Shown: piece by piece, positions 38,446 to 47,381 of the stretch | Numbering within the stretch: position 1 is the first letter of the stretch | Layout: the number at the start of each line of letters is the position of its first letter | Assembly (NCBI RefSeq): GCF_030064675.1 | Contig: NZ_CP116413.1 | Location: forward strand, 343,001 to 407,000 | Length of the DNA: 64,000 bases | DNA from: Crossiella sp. CA-258035 | GTDB lineage: Bacteria > Actinomycetota > Actinomycetes > Mycobacteriales > Pseudonocardiaceae | Direction: 5' to 3' | Made by a program: the position numbers and the translations under genes | Notes under the pieces: model-generated | Databases searched by the model: none | Seen by the model: the letters and a program-made list of their open reading frames with translations, nothing else | Told to the model about the DNA's origin: nothing

Positions 38446-38734
38446 TGAGCACGACCTCGAACTCCAGCAGGCTGGACCCGGTGCCCACCGGCTTGGCCCG
38501 CTCACCGGCGTGCGCGGCCTTGGCCGAACCGCCCATCCACGCCTGGAAGTGCTCCTCGGTCTCCCAGCGGGTGTAGACGAAGTAGCGCTCCTCGCCCGCC
38601 TTCGGGCGGAGCAGCTCGAAGCCGAGGAAGCCCGGCTCCTTCTCCACCGCGCCCAGCCGCGCGGCGAACCGCTTCTCCAGCTCCGCACCGGACCCGTCCG
38701 GCACCTCGATCGCATTGATCTTCACAACGGCCAT
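38420..38734 (-). CDS. mhuD: Heme-degrading monooxygenase, MhuD type
   Basis: 104 residues, nearly collinear with M. tuberculosis MhuD (Rv3592), starting AVVKINAIEVP. The three functional residues of MhuD are kept at the same numbers: Asn7, Trp66 and His75, the heme ligand. MhuD opens heme to release iron without carbon monoxide. Its neighbours (iron uptake to the left, divergent hydrolase) match an iron-supply role. A TAGGCT element 6 bases before the ATG suggests a leaderless message inside a long palindrome. Confidence 0.93.
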   Translation of the reverse strand: MAVVKINAIEVPDGSGAELEKRFAARLGAVEKEPGFLGFELLRPKAGEERYFVYTRWETEEHFQAWMGGSAKAAHAGERAKPVGTGSSLLEFEVVLSAGPSAAD

Positions 38735-38740
38735 GCGGCC

Positions 38741-38746
38741 AGCCTA
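38741..38746 (-). promoter_or_regulatory. Candidate -10 element of mhuD
   Basis: TAGGCT on the minus strand, 6 bases before the ATG at 38734; the mirror copy of TAGCCT at 38908-38913. Confidence 0.5.
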
Positions 38747-38907
38747 GTGGTCCGGCTGGGAAGGGTGGCCTGATCTCGACCGCCCCACGACGCGACCGGC
38801 GGCGTTGCCGGGACACCCACGTACGGTCCAGTACGAGGGTGCCCCGGCGCCTTGCCGGACGCGCCGTGGCACGGCCGATATCAGGCCACCCTTCCGAGCC
38901 GGACCAC

Positions 38908-38913
38908 TAGCCT
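38908..38913 (+). promoter_or_regulatory. Candidate -10 element of the hydrolase gene
   Basis: TAGCCT, 7 bases before the ATG at 38921, within the right arm of the palindrome. Confidence 0.5.
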
Positions 38914-38920
38914 GGCTGGC

Positions 38921-39691
38921 ATGCGCGATGGCGTGGTCGACTTCGGCGGCGAGGGACCGGGAATCCTGTTGCTGCACGGGCTGATGGGCCGGGCCAGCAC
39001 CTGGTGGTCCACCGCCCAGTGGCTGCGCCGCTACGGCCGGGTGGTCGGCCTGGACGCCCGCGCGCACGGCCGCGCCACCAGGGACAAGCCCTGGCGCACT
39101 GAGGTCTTCGCCGACGACGCGGCCGCGCGGATCAGGGAGCTGGACCTGGGGCCGGCGATCGTGATCGGCCACTCCATGGGCGGCCTGCACGCCTGGGCGC
39201 TGGCGGCCAGGCACCCGGAGCTGGTGCGGGCCGTGGTGTCCGAGGACATGGCCCCCGACCAGCGCGGCAAGACCGTCGAGGTGTGGCGGGACTGGTTCGC
39301 CGCCTGGCCGGTGCCGTTCACCTCGCTGGCCGCGGTGCGCGCCTTCTTCGGCGCGGACCGGACCGAGGTCGGCGACTACTTCATCGAGTGCTTCGAGGAG
39401 ACCGCGGACGGCTACCGGCTCACCGCCGACCTGGCGGACCTCTACGAGATCGCGGGGGAGTGGGGCGAGCGGGAGTACTGGTCCTTCGTCGAGGCGGTGC
39501 GCTGCCCGCTGCTGGCCATCGAGGCCGAGCACTCGGCGATGCCGCCCGGCCAGATCGCCGAGGTGGCCCGGCGGGCCGGGGACGGCCGCTACTTCCTGGC
39601 CGAGGGCGCCGGTCACGTCGTGCACTACGAGACCCCCGAGCAGTACCGCGGCGCGGTGGAGGCATTCGTCAGCGAGGTCCTGGGCCGCTAG
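38921..39691 (+). CDS. Alpha/beta hydrolase
   Basis: 256 residues. Oxyanion HGLMG, nucleophile elbow GHSMGG (Ser about 85) and C-terminal His in GAGHVVHYE complete the catalytic triad; the acid is probably in the IEAEHS region. Position matches Rv3591c, also divergent from mhuD. Substrate unknown. ATG at 38921 chosen because the core fold starts at once (DFGGEGPGILLLHG); the longer frame upstream runs through the palindrome. Confidence 0.88.
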   Translation: MRDGVVDFGGEGPGILLLHGLMGRASTWWSTAQWLRRYGRVVGLDARAHGRATRDKPWRTEVFADDAAARIRELDLGPAIVIGHSMGGLHAWALAARHPELVRAVVSEDMAPDQRGKTVEVWRDWFAAWPVPFTSLAAVRAFFGADRTEVGDYFIECFEETADGYRLTADLADLYEIAGEWGEREYWSFVEAVRCPLLAIEAEHSAMPPGQIAEVARRAGDGRYFLAEGAGHVVHYETPEQYRGAVEAFVSEVLGR

Positions 39692-40215
39692 GCCGACCAC
39701 AGCTCGTCGACGGCGCCGGTGCGGGTGTCCACCACGCCGATCGCGGACACGCCCGCCCGGATCGGCTGGTACGGGTGCACCGCGGCGAACCCGGCGGCCA
39801 GCTCCGCGCCGGTGACGCCCTGGGCCAGCGTGCAGTGCGGCACCCAGGAACCGGGCAGGTAGTAGGCCGAGGGGTGCTTGACCCGCCCGGCCAGCACGTC
39901 GTGCACGGCCGAGTGCACCGCGAGCAGCTCGGCGTCCACCACCGCGGCCAGCATCAGCACGTTCTCGCTGGTGGCGAAGGCCCCGACGTTGTGCAGCCAG
40001 AGACCGGGCATGGACAGCAGCGCCAGGTCCGCGCGCAGTTCCGCCCTGGCCCTGGCCGGGATCTGCCCGGCCACCGCGAGCGAGATGTGCGGCTGGTGCG
40101 CGCGGTGGCTCAGCGTGGCCAGGCTGGGCACCCCGGCCGCCTCCAGCGCGCGCCAGAGCCCGCGCACCGCCGTGTCGGCCTCGGGGTCGAAGAACATCTC
40201 CAGTGCGTCCGCCAC
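39688..40215 (-). CDS. 2'-5' RNA ligase / 2H phosphoesterase family protein
   Basis: 175 residues with the two HxS/T-x motifs of the 2H fold, HISLAV (about 43) and HCTLAQ (about 128). Members act on cyclic or 2',5' phosphodiesters in RNA repair or small-molecule turnover. GTG at 40215. Its stop interlocks with the hydrolase stop (CTAG). Confidence 0.85.
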   Translation of the reverse strand: MADALEMFFDPEADTAVRGLWRALEAAGVPSLATLSHRAHQPHISLAVAGQIPARARAELRADLALLSMPGLWLHNVGAFATSENVLMLAAVVDAELLAVHSAVHDVLAGRVKHPSAYYLPGSWVPHCTLAQGVTGAELAAGFAAVHPYQPIRAGVSAIGVVDTRTGAVDELWSA

Positions 40216-40260
40216 AATCGCAGCACGCTAGTCCGTGCACCTGGCCCATCTGGAGCCGCT

Positions 40261-40632
40261 ATGAACACCGTGCTGTGGATCCTGCAGATCGTGCTCGCCG
40301 CCGCCATGCTCGGCGCGGGCGCCGCCAAGCTCATCCAGGGCCGCGAGAAGCTGCTCGGCAAGATGGGCTGGGCTGAGGACTTCTCCGACGGCCTGTTCCG
40401 CACCATCGGCGCGGTGGAGGTGCTCGCCGCGCTCGGCCTGATCCTGCCCGCGGTCACCGGCATCGCGCCGGTGCTGGTCCCGATCGCCGCCCTCGGCCTG
40501 GCGATCACCATGCTGGGCGCGGTGATCGTGCACGTGCGGCGCAAGGAGTACGGCCAGCTCCCGCCGTCGGCGATCTTCCTGGTGCTGGCCGTGGTCATCG
40601 CCTGGGGCCGGTTCGGCCCGTACCCGCTCTAA
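40261..40632 (+). CDS. DoxX-family small membrane protein
   Basis: 123 residues with four hydrophobic segments (about 3-22, 46-66, 70-90, 101-118) and the DoxX-like GAAKLIQGREKL after the first. Related proteins take part in redox or thiol stress complexes, but the role here is unknown. Convergent with mutY, stops overlapping in CTAA. Confidence 0.8.
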   Translation: MNTVLWILQIVLAAAMLGAGAAKLIQGREKLLGKMGWAEDFSDGLFRTIGAVEVLAALGLILPAVTGIAPVLVPIAALGLAITMLGAVIVHVRRKEYGQLPPSAIFLVLAVVIAWGRFGPYPL

Positions 40633-41516
40633 GCCTCGCCGGGTAGCCCGAACAGCCCGTCGTCGGTCTGCTCCACCAGGCCGTCCACCAGCAGCGAGTG
40701 CAGGCACCGGTCCCGCTGACCGGCCTCGTCCCAGGCGGCGTCCAGCGCCGCCCTCGGCACCGGGCCCGGTGCGCCGCGCAGCACGTCCAGCAGTCGCCCG
40801 CGCACCTGCCGGTCGGTGCCGGCGAACTTCTGCACCACCTTGGCCGGGCCCGCGTACGCCGGTCGCCCGGCCCGCTGCCAGGCGCAGTCCTGGTACACCG
40901 GGCAGTCCGCGCAGCGGGGCGAGCGCGCGACGCACACCACCGCGCCCAGCTCCATCAGCGCCGCCGAGTACCGCGCGGCCCGTGCCGGGTCCGTTGGCAG
41001 CAGCGCCTCGACATCGGCCATGTCCCTGGTGGTCGACGGCGGACCGGCGTCGCCCGCCCCGTGCACCGCCCGCGCCACCACCCGGCGCACGTTGGTGTCC
41101 ACCACCGGGCAGCGCTGGCCGTAGGCGAAGGCCGCCACCGCCCGCGCGGTGTACGCGCCGATGCCGGGCAGCGCCAGCAGGGTGTCCACGTCCGAGGGCA
41201 CCACGTCGCCGTGCTCGGCCGCGATCGCGGTGGCCGCCGCGTGCAGCCGCAGCGCCCGGCGCGGGTAGCCCAGCTTGCCCCAGGCCCGCAGCACCTCGCC
41301 CTGGCTCGCCGCGGCCAGCGCCGAGGGCGCCGGCCAGCGCGCCAGCCACTCGCGCCAGATCGGCTCCACCCGCGCGACCGGGGTCTGCTGCAACATGATC
41401 TCGCTGACCAGCACCCCCCAGCCGGTGCAGTCGGGGTCCCGCCAGGGCAGGTCACGGGCGACACGGTCGAACCAGCCGACAAGCGTGTCCGGATCCAGGG
41501 AAACAACAGTCGCCAT
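40629..41516 (-). CDS. mutY: Adenine DNA glycosylase MutY
   Basis: Removes adenine mispaired with 8-oxoguanine. 295 residues: ILVSEIMLQQTPVARV-type catalytic region with the conserved Glu, helix-hairpin-helix LPGIGAYTARAVAAFAYG, VDTNV with the catalytic Asp, and the 4Fe-4S loop C-x6-C-x2-C-x5-C. The C-terminal Nudix-like domain is short, as in actinobacteria. ATG at 41516. Position matches Rv3589. Confidence 0.96.
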   Translation of the reverse strand: MATVVSLDPDTLVGWFDRVARDLPWRDPDCTGWGVLVSEIMLQQTPVARVEPIWREWLARWPAPSALAAASQGEVLRAWGKLGYPRRALRLHAAATAIAAEHGDVVPSDVDTLLALPGIGAYTARAVAAFAYGQRCPVVDTNVRRVVARAVHGAGDAGPPSTTRDMADVEALLPTDPARAARYSAALMELGAVVCVARSPRCADCPVYQDCAWQRAGRPAYAGPAKVVQKFAGTDRQVRGRLLDVLRGAPGPVPRAALDAAWDEAGQRDRCLHSLLVDGLVEQTDDGLFGLPGEA

Positions 41517-41558
41517 AGCGTGCACAATCCTCGCACCCACCCCGCCCGCGGAGGAAAC

Positions 41559-42977
41559 ATGGCCACCCGCCAAGCCCCGCCCCAGGACAACCTGGCGGCC
41601 CGGATCGCGTTGCGGTTCACCGCGTTCACCGAACGCTGGCTGCCGGACGCCTTCGGCTTCGTGCTCGTCGGCACCTTCCTGGTGCTGCTGCTCGGCCTGG
41701 CCACCGGTCAGGGGCTGACCACCATGGTGGACGCCTGGGGCAAGGGCGTGTGGAGCCTGGTCACCTTCACCCTGCAGATGGCCATGATCATCATTGGCGG
41801 GTACGCGCTGGCCACCGCGCGCCCGGTGGCCAAGGTGATCGCCTGGCTGGCGAGGATCCCGAAGACCCCGCGCGCGGCGATCACCTTCACCGCCGCCGCC
41901 TCCATGCTCACCTCGTACCTGAACTGGGCGTTCAGCCTGATCTTCACCGCGATCCTGGCCAAGGAGATCGCCAGGCTGGTGCGCGGGGTGGACTACCGGG
42001 CGCTGGGCGCGATGGCCTTCCTCGGCCTGGGCACGGTGTGGGCGCAGGGCCTGTCCGGCTCGGCCGCGCTCCAGGTGGCCAGCGCGGACTCCAGCCCCAA
42101 GGCGGTGCAGGAGGTGATCAAGGCCGGGCGCGGGTCCGGGCTGATCCCGCTCACCGAGACGATCTTCCTGTGGCAGGGGATCGTGGCCACGCTGATCGTC
42201 TTCGTGGTCGCCGTGGTCACCGCCGCGGTGATCGCGCCGATCGGCGAGCGCGCCAAGACCGCCGCCGACCTGGGCATCGAGCTGCGCCCGCTGGTCGGCC
42301 CGGCCGAACCGGAGCCCAAGGGCCGTCCCGGCGACTGGCTGGAGCGCAGCCCGGTGTTCTCCGTGCTGCTGTTCGCCCTCGGCTCCTGGTACCTGGTCCG
42401 GCACTTCGCCAACGCCACCGGCAGCCCGCTGAACGCGCTGGACCTCAACACCATCAACCTGGTCCTGCTGCTGCTCGCGCTGATCCTGCACTGGCGGCCG
42501 CACCGCCTGGTCGCCGCGGTGCGCGCGGGCGCGCCGGCCGCGGCCGGGGTGCTCTTGCAGTTCCCGCTCTACGGCGGCATCTTCGGCATGATCGCCTTCA
42601 CCGGCCTGTCCGGGGCGATCGCGGGCTGGCTGGTGGACATCTCCAACCCGGTGCTCTACCCGGCGCTGATCGCGATCTACTCCTGCGTGCTGGGCGTGTT
42701 CGTGCCCAGCGGCGGCAGCAAGTGGGTGATCGAGGCGCCGTACGTGCTGGACGCGGCCAACCAGCTCCAGGTGCACCAGGGCTGGATGGTGGTGGTCTAC
42801 GACCTGGGCGAGGCCAGCGCCAACCTGCTCCAGCCGTTCTGGATGCTGCCGACGCTGGCCGTGCTCGGGCTCAAGGCCCGCGACATCATGGGCTACACGT
42901 TCGCGATGTTCCTGGTCTGCTTCCCGACCGTGCTGATCGTGGTCACCCTGTTCGCGCGGACCCTGGGCTTCCCCTAG
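41559..42977 (+). CDS. Short-chain fatty acid transporter, AtoE family
   Basis: 472 residues with about twelve membrane segments and family stretches such as LTSYLNWAFSLIF, GLGTVWAQGLSGSAALQ and VPSGGSKWVIEAPYV. AtoE proteins take up short-chain fatty acids such as butyrate or acetoacetate. A GAGGAAAC ribosome binding site precedes ATG at 41559. Divergent from mutY, convergent with the carbonic anhydrase. No acetoacetate genes are adjacent. Confidence 0.88.
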   Translation: MATRQAPPQDNLAARIALRFTAFTERWLPDAFGFVLVGTFLVLLLGLATGQGLTTMVDAWGKGVWSLVTFTLQMAMIIIGGYALATARPVAKVIAWLARIPKTPRAAITFTAAASMLTSYLNWAFSLIFTAILAKEIARLVRGVDYRALGAMAFLGLGTVWAQGLSGSAALQVASADSSPKAVQEVIKAGRGSGLIPLTETIFLWQGIVATLIVFVVAVVTAAVIAPIGERAKTAADLGIELRPLVGPAEPEPKGRPGDWLERSPVFSVLLFALGSWYLVRHFANATGSPLNALDLNTINLVLLLLALILHWRPHRLVAAVRAGAPAAAGVLLQFPLYGGIFGMIAFTGLSGAIAGWLVDISNPVLYPALIAIYSCVLGVFVPSGGSKWVIEAPYVLDAANQLQVHQGWMVVVYDLGEASANLLQPFWMLPTLAVLGLKARDIMGYTFAMFLVCFPTVLIVVTLFARTLGFP

Positions 42978-43465
42978 ATCACCTCGTGCAGCAGCGCGGT
43001 GGCCACGTCGTAGACGAACCCGCGCACGTGCTCGGTGTGCTCCAGGAACGGGCTGCGGCGCACCCGCTGCACGGACTGCCGGACGCTGTCCTTGACCTCG
43101 CGGAAGGCCTCCAGGGCCCACGGCGGGCGCAGGCCGGTCTCCTGCTCCAGCTCGTCCTTGAACTCGTCCTCGGTGAAGGTCATCAGGCCACAGCTGGTGT
43201 GCTGCATGACGATGATCTCGCGGGTCTCCAGCTTGCGCTGGGAGATGGTCAGCGAGCGGATCATGTCGTCGGTGACCACGCCGCCGGCGTTGCGCAGGAT
43301 GTGCGCCTCGCCGTGCCGGAGGCCGAACACGTCGAACACCTTGATCCGGGCATCCATGCAGGTCACGATCGCCAGGTGCAGGGAGGGCTTCGGAGAAGGG
43401 ATCTCCGGGTGGCCCAGTTCGCCTGCCACGGCGTTGCGCTGGAGCAGATCGTCGATCGCGGTCAT
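42974..43465 (-). CDS. Beta-class carbonic anhydrase (Rv1284 type)
   Basis: 163 residues, the same length as M. tuberculosis Rv1284, which it resembles more than the Rv3588c enzyme found at this place there. Zinc ligands Cys36, His and Cys in CMDAR and HTSCG, with the Asp38-Arg40 pair of the active site. Interconverts CO2 and bicarbonate in the cytoplasm. ATG at 43465; a longer frame upstream is not supported. Confidence 0.93.
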   Translation of the reverse strand: MTAIDDLLQRNAVAGELGHPEIPSPKPSLHLAIVTCMDARIKVFDVFGLRHGEAHILRNAGGVVTDDMIRSLTISQRKLETREIIVMQHTSCGLMTFTEDEFKDELEQETGLRPPWALEAFREVKDSVRQSVQRVRRSPFLEHTEHVRGFVYDVATALLHEVI

Positions 43466-43625
43466 GACACTCCCCTCAGCTGCGGCTGTGTTGATGGAAA
43501 CCCGCGGCGGGCGAACCGGCAAGATGACTTTGAGCAAACTCACGCGTTCGGCCGGACCTTGGTTGCGCACGCAACACGCCAAACGGCGTAACGACGAATT
43601 ACGTCATTTGGAGCAACCGGGGCGT

Positions 43626-43631
43626 TACCGT
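43626..43631 (+). promoter_or_regulatory. Candidate -10 element, leaderless mRNA for the proline-rich protein
   Basis: TACCGT, 6 bases before the GTG at 43638. Confidence 0.5.
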
Positions 43632-43637
43632 CTGCCT

Positions 43638-44345
43638 GTGCTCGATCCGGTGGGACCTCACCCGCCGTCGGTGTACTGGCGCCGGCGCGCGGTAGCCCTT
43701 GGCGCGTTCGTGCTCGTCTTACTGCTCGGGGTGTGGGCCGTCGGCCTCGCCTTCGGCGGCAGCGACGACACCGAGCGCGAGCTGGCCGAACTGCGCGCGG
43801 CGGCCGCCGCGCGGGGCATCGCCACACCGGGTTCCTCCGCGCCGAGCAGCCCGGTGGCCGCGCCGCCGCCGAGCAGTGCGGCCCCGCCACCCTCGGAGGC
43901 GACCCCACCACCGCCGCCGCCGCCCCCACCCCCGCCTCCGCCGCCAGGGCCGCCGCAGCCTTGCCCGAACGAGGTCACCCAGGTGGTCGCCGAGGTCGGC
44001 GCACCCGAGTACCGGGTGGGCCAGCGGCCGGAGTTCCGCCTGGTGGTCACCAACACCGGCCCGGTGCCGTGCACCCGCGAGCTGGACCCGAAGGTGCAGG
44101 AGATCCTGGTGCTGGGCCAGGACGGCGCCCGGCTCTGGTCCAGCAACGACTGCTACCCCGGCCGCAACCCCGACCTGCGCACCCTGGAACCCGGCGGCAC
44201 CGCGGTGTTCCGGCTGGCCTGGCACGGCCGCACGTCCGCGCCGAACTGCGCGGGCAAGCGCAAGACGGTGCCTGTCGGGGACTACTCGGTGGTGGCCAAG
44301 GTCGACGACCTGGCCAGCCCGCCGGCCCCGTTCCGGCTCCGCTGA
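43638..44345 (+). CDS. Single-pass membrane protein with polyproline stalk (Rv3587c-like)
   Basis: 235 residues: cytoplasmic start, one membrane helix (about 19-41), short coil, a Ser/Ala/Pro linker with 14 prolines in a row, then an extracytoplasmic beta-rich domain of about 125 residues with four cysteines (PCPNE, PCTREL, NDCYPG, PNCAGK) likely forming disulfides. Position matches Rv3587c, next to disA. Codon 28 is the rare TTA. Function unknown; the stiff stalk suggests a domain held off the membrane. Confidence 0.83.
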   Translation: MLDPVGPHPPSVYWRRRAVALGAFVLVLLLGVWAVGLAFGGSDDTERELAELRAAAAARGIATPGSSAPSSPVAAPPPSSAAPPPSEATPPPPPPPPPPPPPPGPPQPCPNEVTQVVAEVGAPEYRVGQRPEFRLVVTNTGPVPCTRELDPKVQEILVLGQDGARLWSSNDCYPGRNPDLRTLEPGGTAVFRLAWHGRTSAPNCAGKRKTVPVGDYSVVAKVDDLASPPAPFRLR

Positions 44346-45425
44346 TCAGCCGTAGCGGTCCACGATCGAGGACTCGGCCAGCCTGGACAGCCCCTCGCGG
44401 ACCATCCGCGCCCTGGTGTCGCCGACGCCGTCCACGGTCTGCAGGTCGTCCGCGGTGGCCGCGAGCAGCGCCTGCAACGAGCCGAAGTGCTCGACCAGCC
44501 GGTGCTGCACCGGCGCGGGCAGCCGGGGCACCCTGGCCAGCAGCCGGTAGCCGCGCGGGCTGACCTGGCCGTCCAGCGACTCCGGACCTGCCGGGAAGCC
44601 GAAGGCAGCGGCGATCGCGGCCACGTTCAGCAGCTCGGTGCCGTCCAGCGCGTCCAGCGCCGCGACCACCTGGTCCGCGCTCGGCGCGCCGGGCTCGTCC
44701 ACCAGGTAGTCCCGGATGACCAGCTCGCGGTCCAGCTCGACCCCGCCGACCAGCTCGTCCAGCTGGAGCTCGATCAACCGGCCGTCCGCGCCCAGCTCGA
44801 CCACGTGCCAGCCGATCTCGTCCGCGATGCGCTGCACCATCTCCAGCCGCTGCACCACGGTCATCGCGTCCTTGAGCGTGACGAAGTCCTCGATCTCCAG
44901 CGCGGACAGCGCCTGCGCCACCTCGTCAAGGCGGGCCTTGTAACGCTCCAAAGTGGACAGTGCCTGGTTGGCCCGCGACAGGATGGTGGCCGAGTCGGTC
45001 AGCACGTGCCTGCGCCCGTCCACGTAGACGCTGACGATGCTCATCGACTGGCTCACCGAGACCACCGGGTGCCCGGTCTGGATCGCGGTGCGCTCGGCGG
45101 TGCGGTGCCGGGTGCCGGACTCCTCGGTCGGGATGGTCGGGTCCGGCACCAGCTGCACGTTGGCGCGCAGGATCCGGTCCGCCTCGGTGGACAGCACCAT
45201 CGCGCCGTCCATTTTGGACAGTTCGCGTAACCGGGTGGCGCTGAACTCCACGTCCAGCCGGAAGCCGCCGTCGCAGATCGACTCCACCGCCTCGTCGTGG
45301 CCGAGCACGATCAGCCCGCCGGTGCGGCCGCGCAGGATCCGCTCCAGGCCGTCCCGCAGCGCCGTGCCGGGCGCGAGCCGGGCCAGGGTGGCCCACACCA
45401 GCTCCGACTGCGTCCGCTCGCTCAC
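44346..45425 (-). CDS. disA: Diadenylate cyclase DisA (DNA integrity scanning)
   Basis: 359 residues. The N-terminal DAC domain makes c-di-AMP from two ATP: D73-G74-A75 and the GTRHR motif with R106-H107-R108 are intact. A helical linker and a C-terminal helix-hairpin-helix domain ([19 protein letters not shown]) bind branched DNA. GTG at 45425 follows AGGAGG. Position matches Rv3586. The stop abuts that of the opposing gene (TGATCA). Confidence 0.97.
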   Translation of the reverse strand: MSERTQSELVWATLARLAPGTALRDGLERILRGRTGGLIVLGHDEAVESICDGGFRLDVEFSATRLRELSKMDGAMVLSTEADRILRANVQLVPDPTIPTEESGTRHRTAERTAIQTGHPVVSVSQSMSIVSVYVDGRRHVLTDSATILSRANQALSTLERYKARLDEVAQALSALEIEDFVTLKDAMTVVQRLEMVQRIADEIGWHVVELGADGRLIELQLDELVGGVELDRELVIRDYLVDEPGAPSADQVVAALDALDGTELLNVAAIAAAFGFPAGPESLDGQVSPRGYRLLARVPRLPAPVQHRLVEHFGSLQALLAATADDLQTVDGVGDTRARMVREGLSRLAESSIVDRYG

Positions 45426-45521
45426 GATGTCCCTCCTGCCCGATCCGACACCGGAGTCTACGTTCGGCCACGAACGCGTGAACGCCTCGACTCCCGGCGG
45501 ACAACACTGGTTGTGAGGACG

Positions 45522-46112
45522 ATGACCGAACGCCGCCCAGGGGCGCCGCCCCCTGCCGAGGCCGAGCGCCCCGACCTGTCGTGTCCGCAACCGGCCGCCG
45601 TGTTCGGGTCGCTGTTCGACGCGCACGCCGCCGCGCTGCACCGCTACCTGGCCCGCCGGGTGGGCGCGGGCGCGGCCGACGACCTGGTCAGCGAGACCTT
45701 CCTGGTCGCGCTGCAGCGCAGGCACAGCTACGACCCGGCTCGGGCCGCGGTGCGCTCCTGGCTGTACGGGATCGCCACCAACCTGCTGCGCGGCCACCTG
45801 CGCGCCGAGGTCCGCGGCTACCAGGCCACCGCCCGCGCCGCGGCCCGGCAGCGGCCCGAGGACGGCCACGACGGCCGGGTCGCGGCCATGGTGGACGCGG
45901 AGGCCGCCACCCTCGGCCTGGCCGCCGCGCTGGCCGGCCTGGCCCCCGGCGACCGGGACGTGCTGCTGCTGACCTCCTGGGCCGGCCTGGACTCCACCGA
46001 GGTGGCCGAGGCCCTGGACATCCCGGTCGGCACCGTCCGCTCCCGGCTGCACCGCGTCCGGCGCGAGCTGCGCGCGCACGCCCCAGACCACGGCAAGGAG
46101 GACCCCCGATGA
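45522..46112 (+). CDS. ECF-type RNA polymerase sigma factor
   Basis: 196 residues: region 2 ([32 protein letters not shown]) and region 4 ([40 protein letters not shown]). ATG at 45522 follows GTGAGG. The next gene overlaps by 4 bases and encodes a membrane protein, the usual arrangement for this group, in which the partner probably restrains sigma. Not at this site in M. tuberculosis. Confidence 0.92.
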   Translation: MTERRPGAPPPAEAERPDLSCPQPAAVFGSLFDAHAAALHRYLARRVGAGAADDLVSETFLVALQRRHSYDPARAAVRSWLYGIATNLLRGHLRAEVRGYQATARAAARQRPEDGHDGRVAAMVDAEAATLGLAAALAGLAPGDRDVLLLTSWAGLDSTEVAEALDIPVGTVRSRLHRVRRELRAHAPDHGKEDPR

Positions 46113-47200
46113 CCGAGCACCGCGGGTGGCGCGAGGACGAGCTGGACGCCGCGCTGGCGAACCTGCGCCCGGAGGCCGCTCCTGACCCGGAAGCCCTGGC
46201 CGCGGCCAGGGCGCGCCTGCTGACCGCGGCGGAGACGCCCGCGACCCCGCCGCGCCGTGCCGCCCGTCGCTGGCTGGTCGCGGCGGCCGCGGTCGCCGTG
46301 GTCACCACCGGCGCGCTGCTGGCGCAGACCTTCACCACCGGCGGCGCGACCGCCGACGCCAGGGACGTGCTGGCCACCGCGGCCAAGGGCGCGGACGGCG
46401 ACCGCCCGCTGCGCCCCGGTGAGTACCGGTACGTGGTCGTCCGCTCCTGGGACTCGGCCAGCGCGGCGCAGGCGGACAAGACCTACAGCTACCTGGAGGA
46501 GACCCTCCGGGAGACCTGGATCCCGTTCGACGAGAACGCCGAGTGGGTGCGCAGGGAACGCCTGACCGGCAACCGGCAGTGGACCCTTGGCGTCACCGAG
46601 GCCGAGTACCGGGCCGCCGGGCTGCCGCTGGACCCCGTCGGGCCGCCGGTGGACAAGCGCGCGCCGCGCGGGGAGTTCGACGCCGCCGGTGAGCTGTCGG
46701 CGTGCGAGCAGCCGCCGTGCCCGGTGACCCCGCCGGAGGTGGTCCGCGAGCGGGAGCGCGCGGGCAGCTGGCAGACCCCGACGCCGGCCTGGCAGGACGC
46801 GCTGCCCGCCGATCCGGCCGCGCTCTACGAACGGCTGCGCGCGGGCCTGCGACCGGAACTCGCGGAGAGCGGGGCCTTCGAGAACGCCCGTGCCGCGCTG
46901 CGCACCGGCCGCCTGCGCACCGAGGTCCGCAACCGGCTGTACCAGGCGCTGCGCCTGCTGCCCGGCATCACGGTGAAGGACGGTGCGGTCGACCTCGGCG
47001 GGCGGCACGGCGTGTCCCTCGGCCTTGCCGACGAACTGAGCAGCACGGAGATCATCATCGAGCCCGCCTCCGGGCGGTTCCTCGGCGAGCGCGCCGTGGT
47101 GCGGCAGGACAGCGAGCACTTCCGGCGGGGCACGATCATCTCGCACAGCACCGTCGGCACCGCTGTCGCAGCTCAGGCGGGCATTGCGCCGTCCCGGTGA
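46109..47200 (+). CDS. CU044_5270-family membrane protein, probable sigma partner
   Basis: 363 residues. A cytoplasmic N-terminus of about 48 residues ([29 protein letters not shown]) precedes one membrane helix (about 54-71). The rest is extracytoplasmic with two cysteines (CEQPPC). The family regularly follows ECF sigma genes and may serve as anti-sigma or sensor; no zinc anti-sigma motif is seen. ATG overlaps the sigma stop (ATGA). Confidence 0.8.
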   Translation: MTEHRGWREDELDAALANLRPEAAPDPEALAAARARLLTAAETPATPPRRAARRWLVAAAAVAVVTTGALLAQTFTTGGATADARDVLATAAKGADGDRPLRPGEYRYVVVRSWDSASAAQADKTYSYLEETLRETWIPFDENAEWVRRERLTGNRQWTLGVTEAEYRAAGLPLDPVGPPVDKRAPRGEFDAAGELSACEQPPCPVTPPEVVRERERAGSWQTPTPAWQDALPADPAALYERLRAGLRPELAESGAFENARAALRTGRLRTEVRNRLYQALRLLPGITVKDGAVDLGGRHGVSLGLADELSSTEIIIEPASGRFLGERAVVRQDSEHFRRGTIISHSTVGTAVAAQAGIAPSR

Positions 47201-47381
47201 GCGTTGGGTGACCGCGCGTGACAGACCCCAGGGGGGAGGGGGTATTGTTATCGCGTTCACTTGGCCATCGAGTTAGTGGACGCAATCAAGTGTTGTGGCC
47301 GGCCGGGATTCGGGGTCCAGGCCGTGCTTGCTGGAAGAGGGCCCGCACACCGCTCGGGGGTGTGCGGGCCTTTCCACGTTC
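47201..47381. other. Spacer between CU044 gene and radA
   Basis: Contains a G-run (CAGGGGGGAGGGGG, about 47229-47242), an AT-richer block (TATTGTTATCGCG) that could be a promoter, and the terminator described next. About 100 bases between them could be a short untranslated transcript. No convincing gene or tRNA. Confidence 0.4.
47340..47370. terminator. Bidirectional terminator
   Basis: Perfect 11-to-12-base arms GGCCCGCACACC and GGTGTGCGGGCC with a 7-base loop, followed by TTTCC on the plus strand. Lies between convergent genes. Confidence 0.88.

Larger units (their letters stand above)
38739..38916. repeat. Imperfect palindrome of about 175 bp between divergent starts
   Basis: The two halves of this gap are near mirror images about an axis at 38827/38828 (GTAC-GGTCCA-GTAC). 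The outer 35 bases of each arm (AGTGGTCCGGCT...AGGGTGGCCTGAT) are nearly identical, and the inner parts pair with scattered mismatches. The symmetry reaches almost to both start codons, so both genes have matching upstream regions. It resembles a palindromic intergenic element or duplicated promoter. Confidence 0.88.

Noticed and set aside
43638-44345. Alternative frames through the polyproline region (for example 43699-44355)
   Set aside because: They lack a membrane helix and cysteine pattern; the chosen frame matches the conserved gene next to disA.
47225-47245. 6C-type structured RNA suggested by the G-run
   Set aside because: The paired hairpins with C-rich loops required for that motif are not present on either strand.
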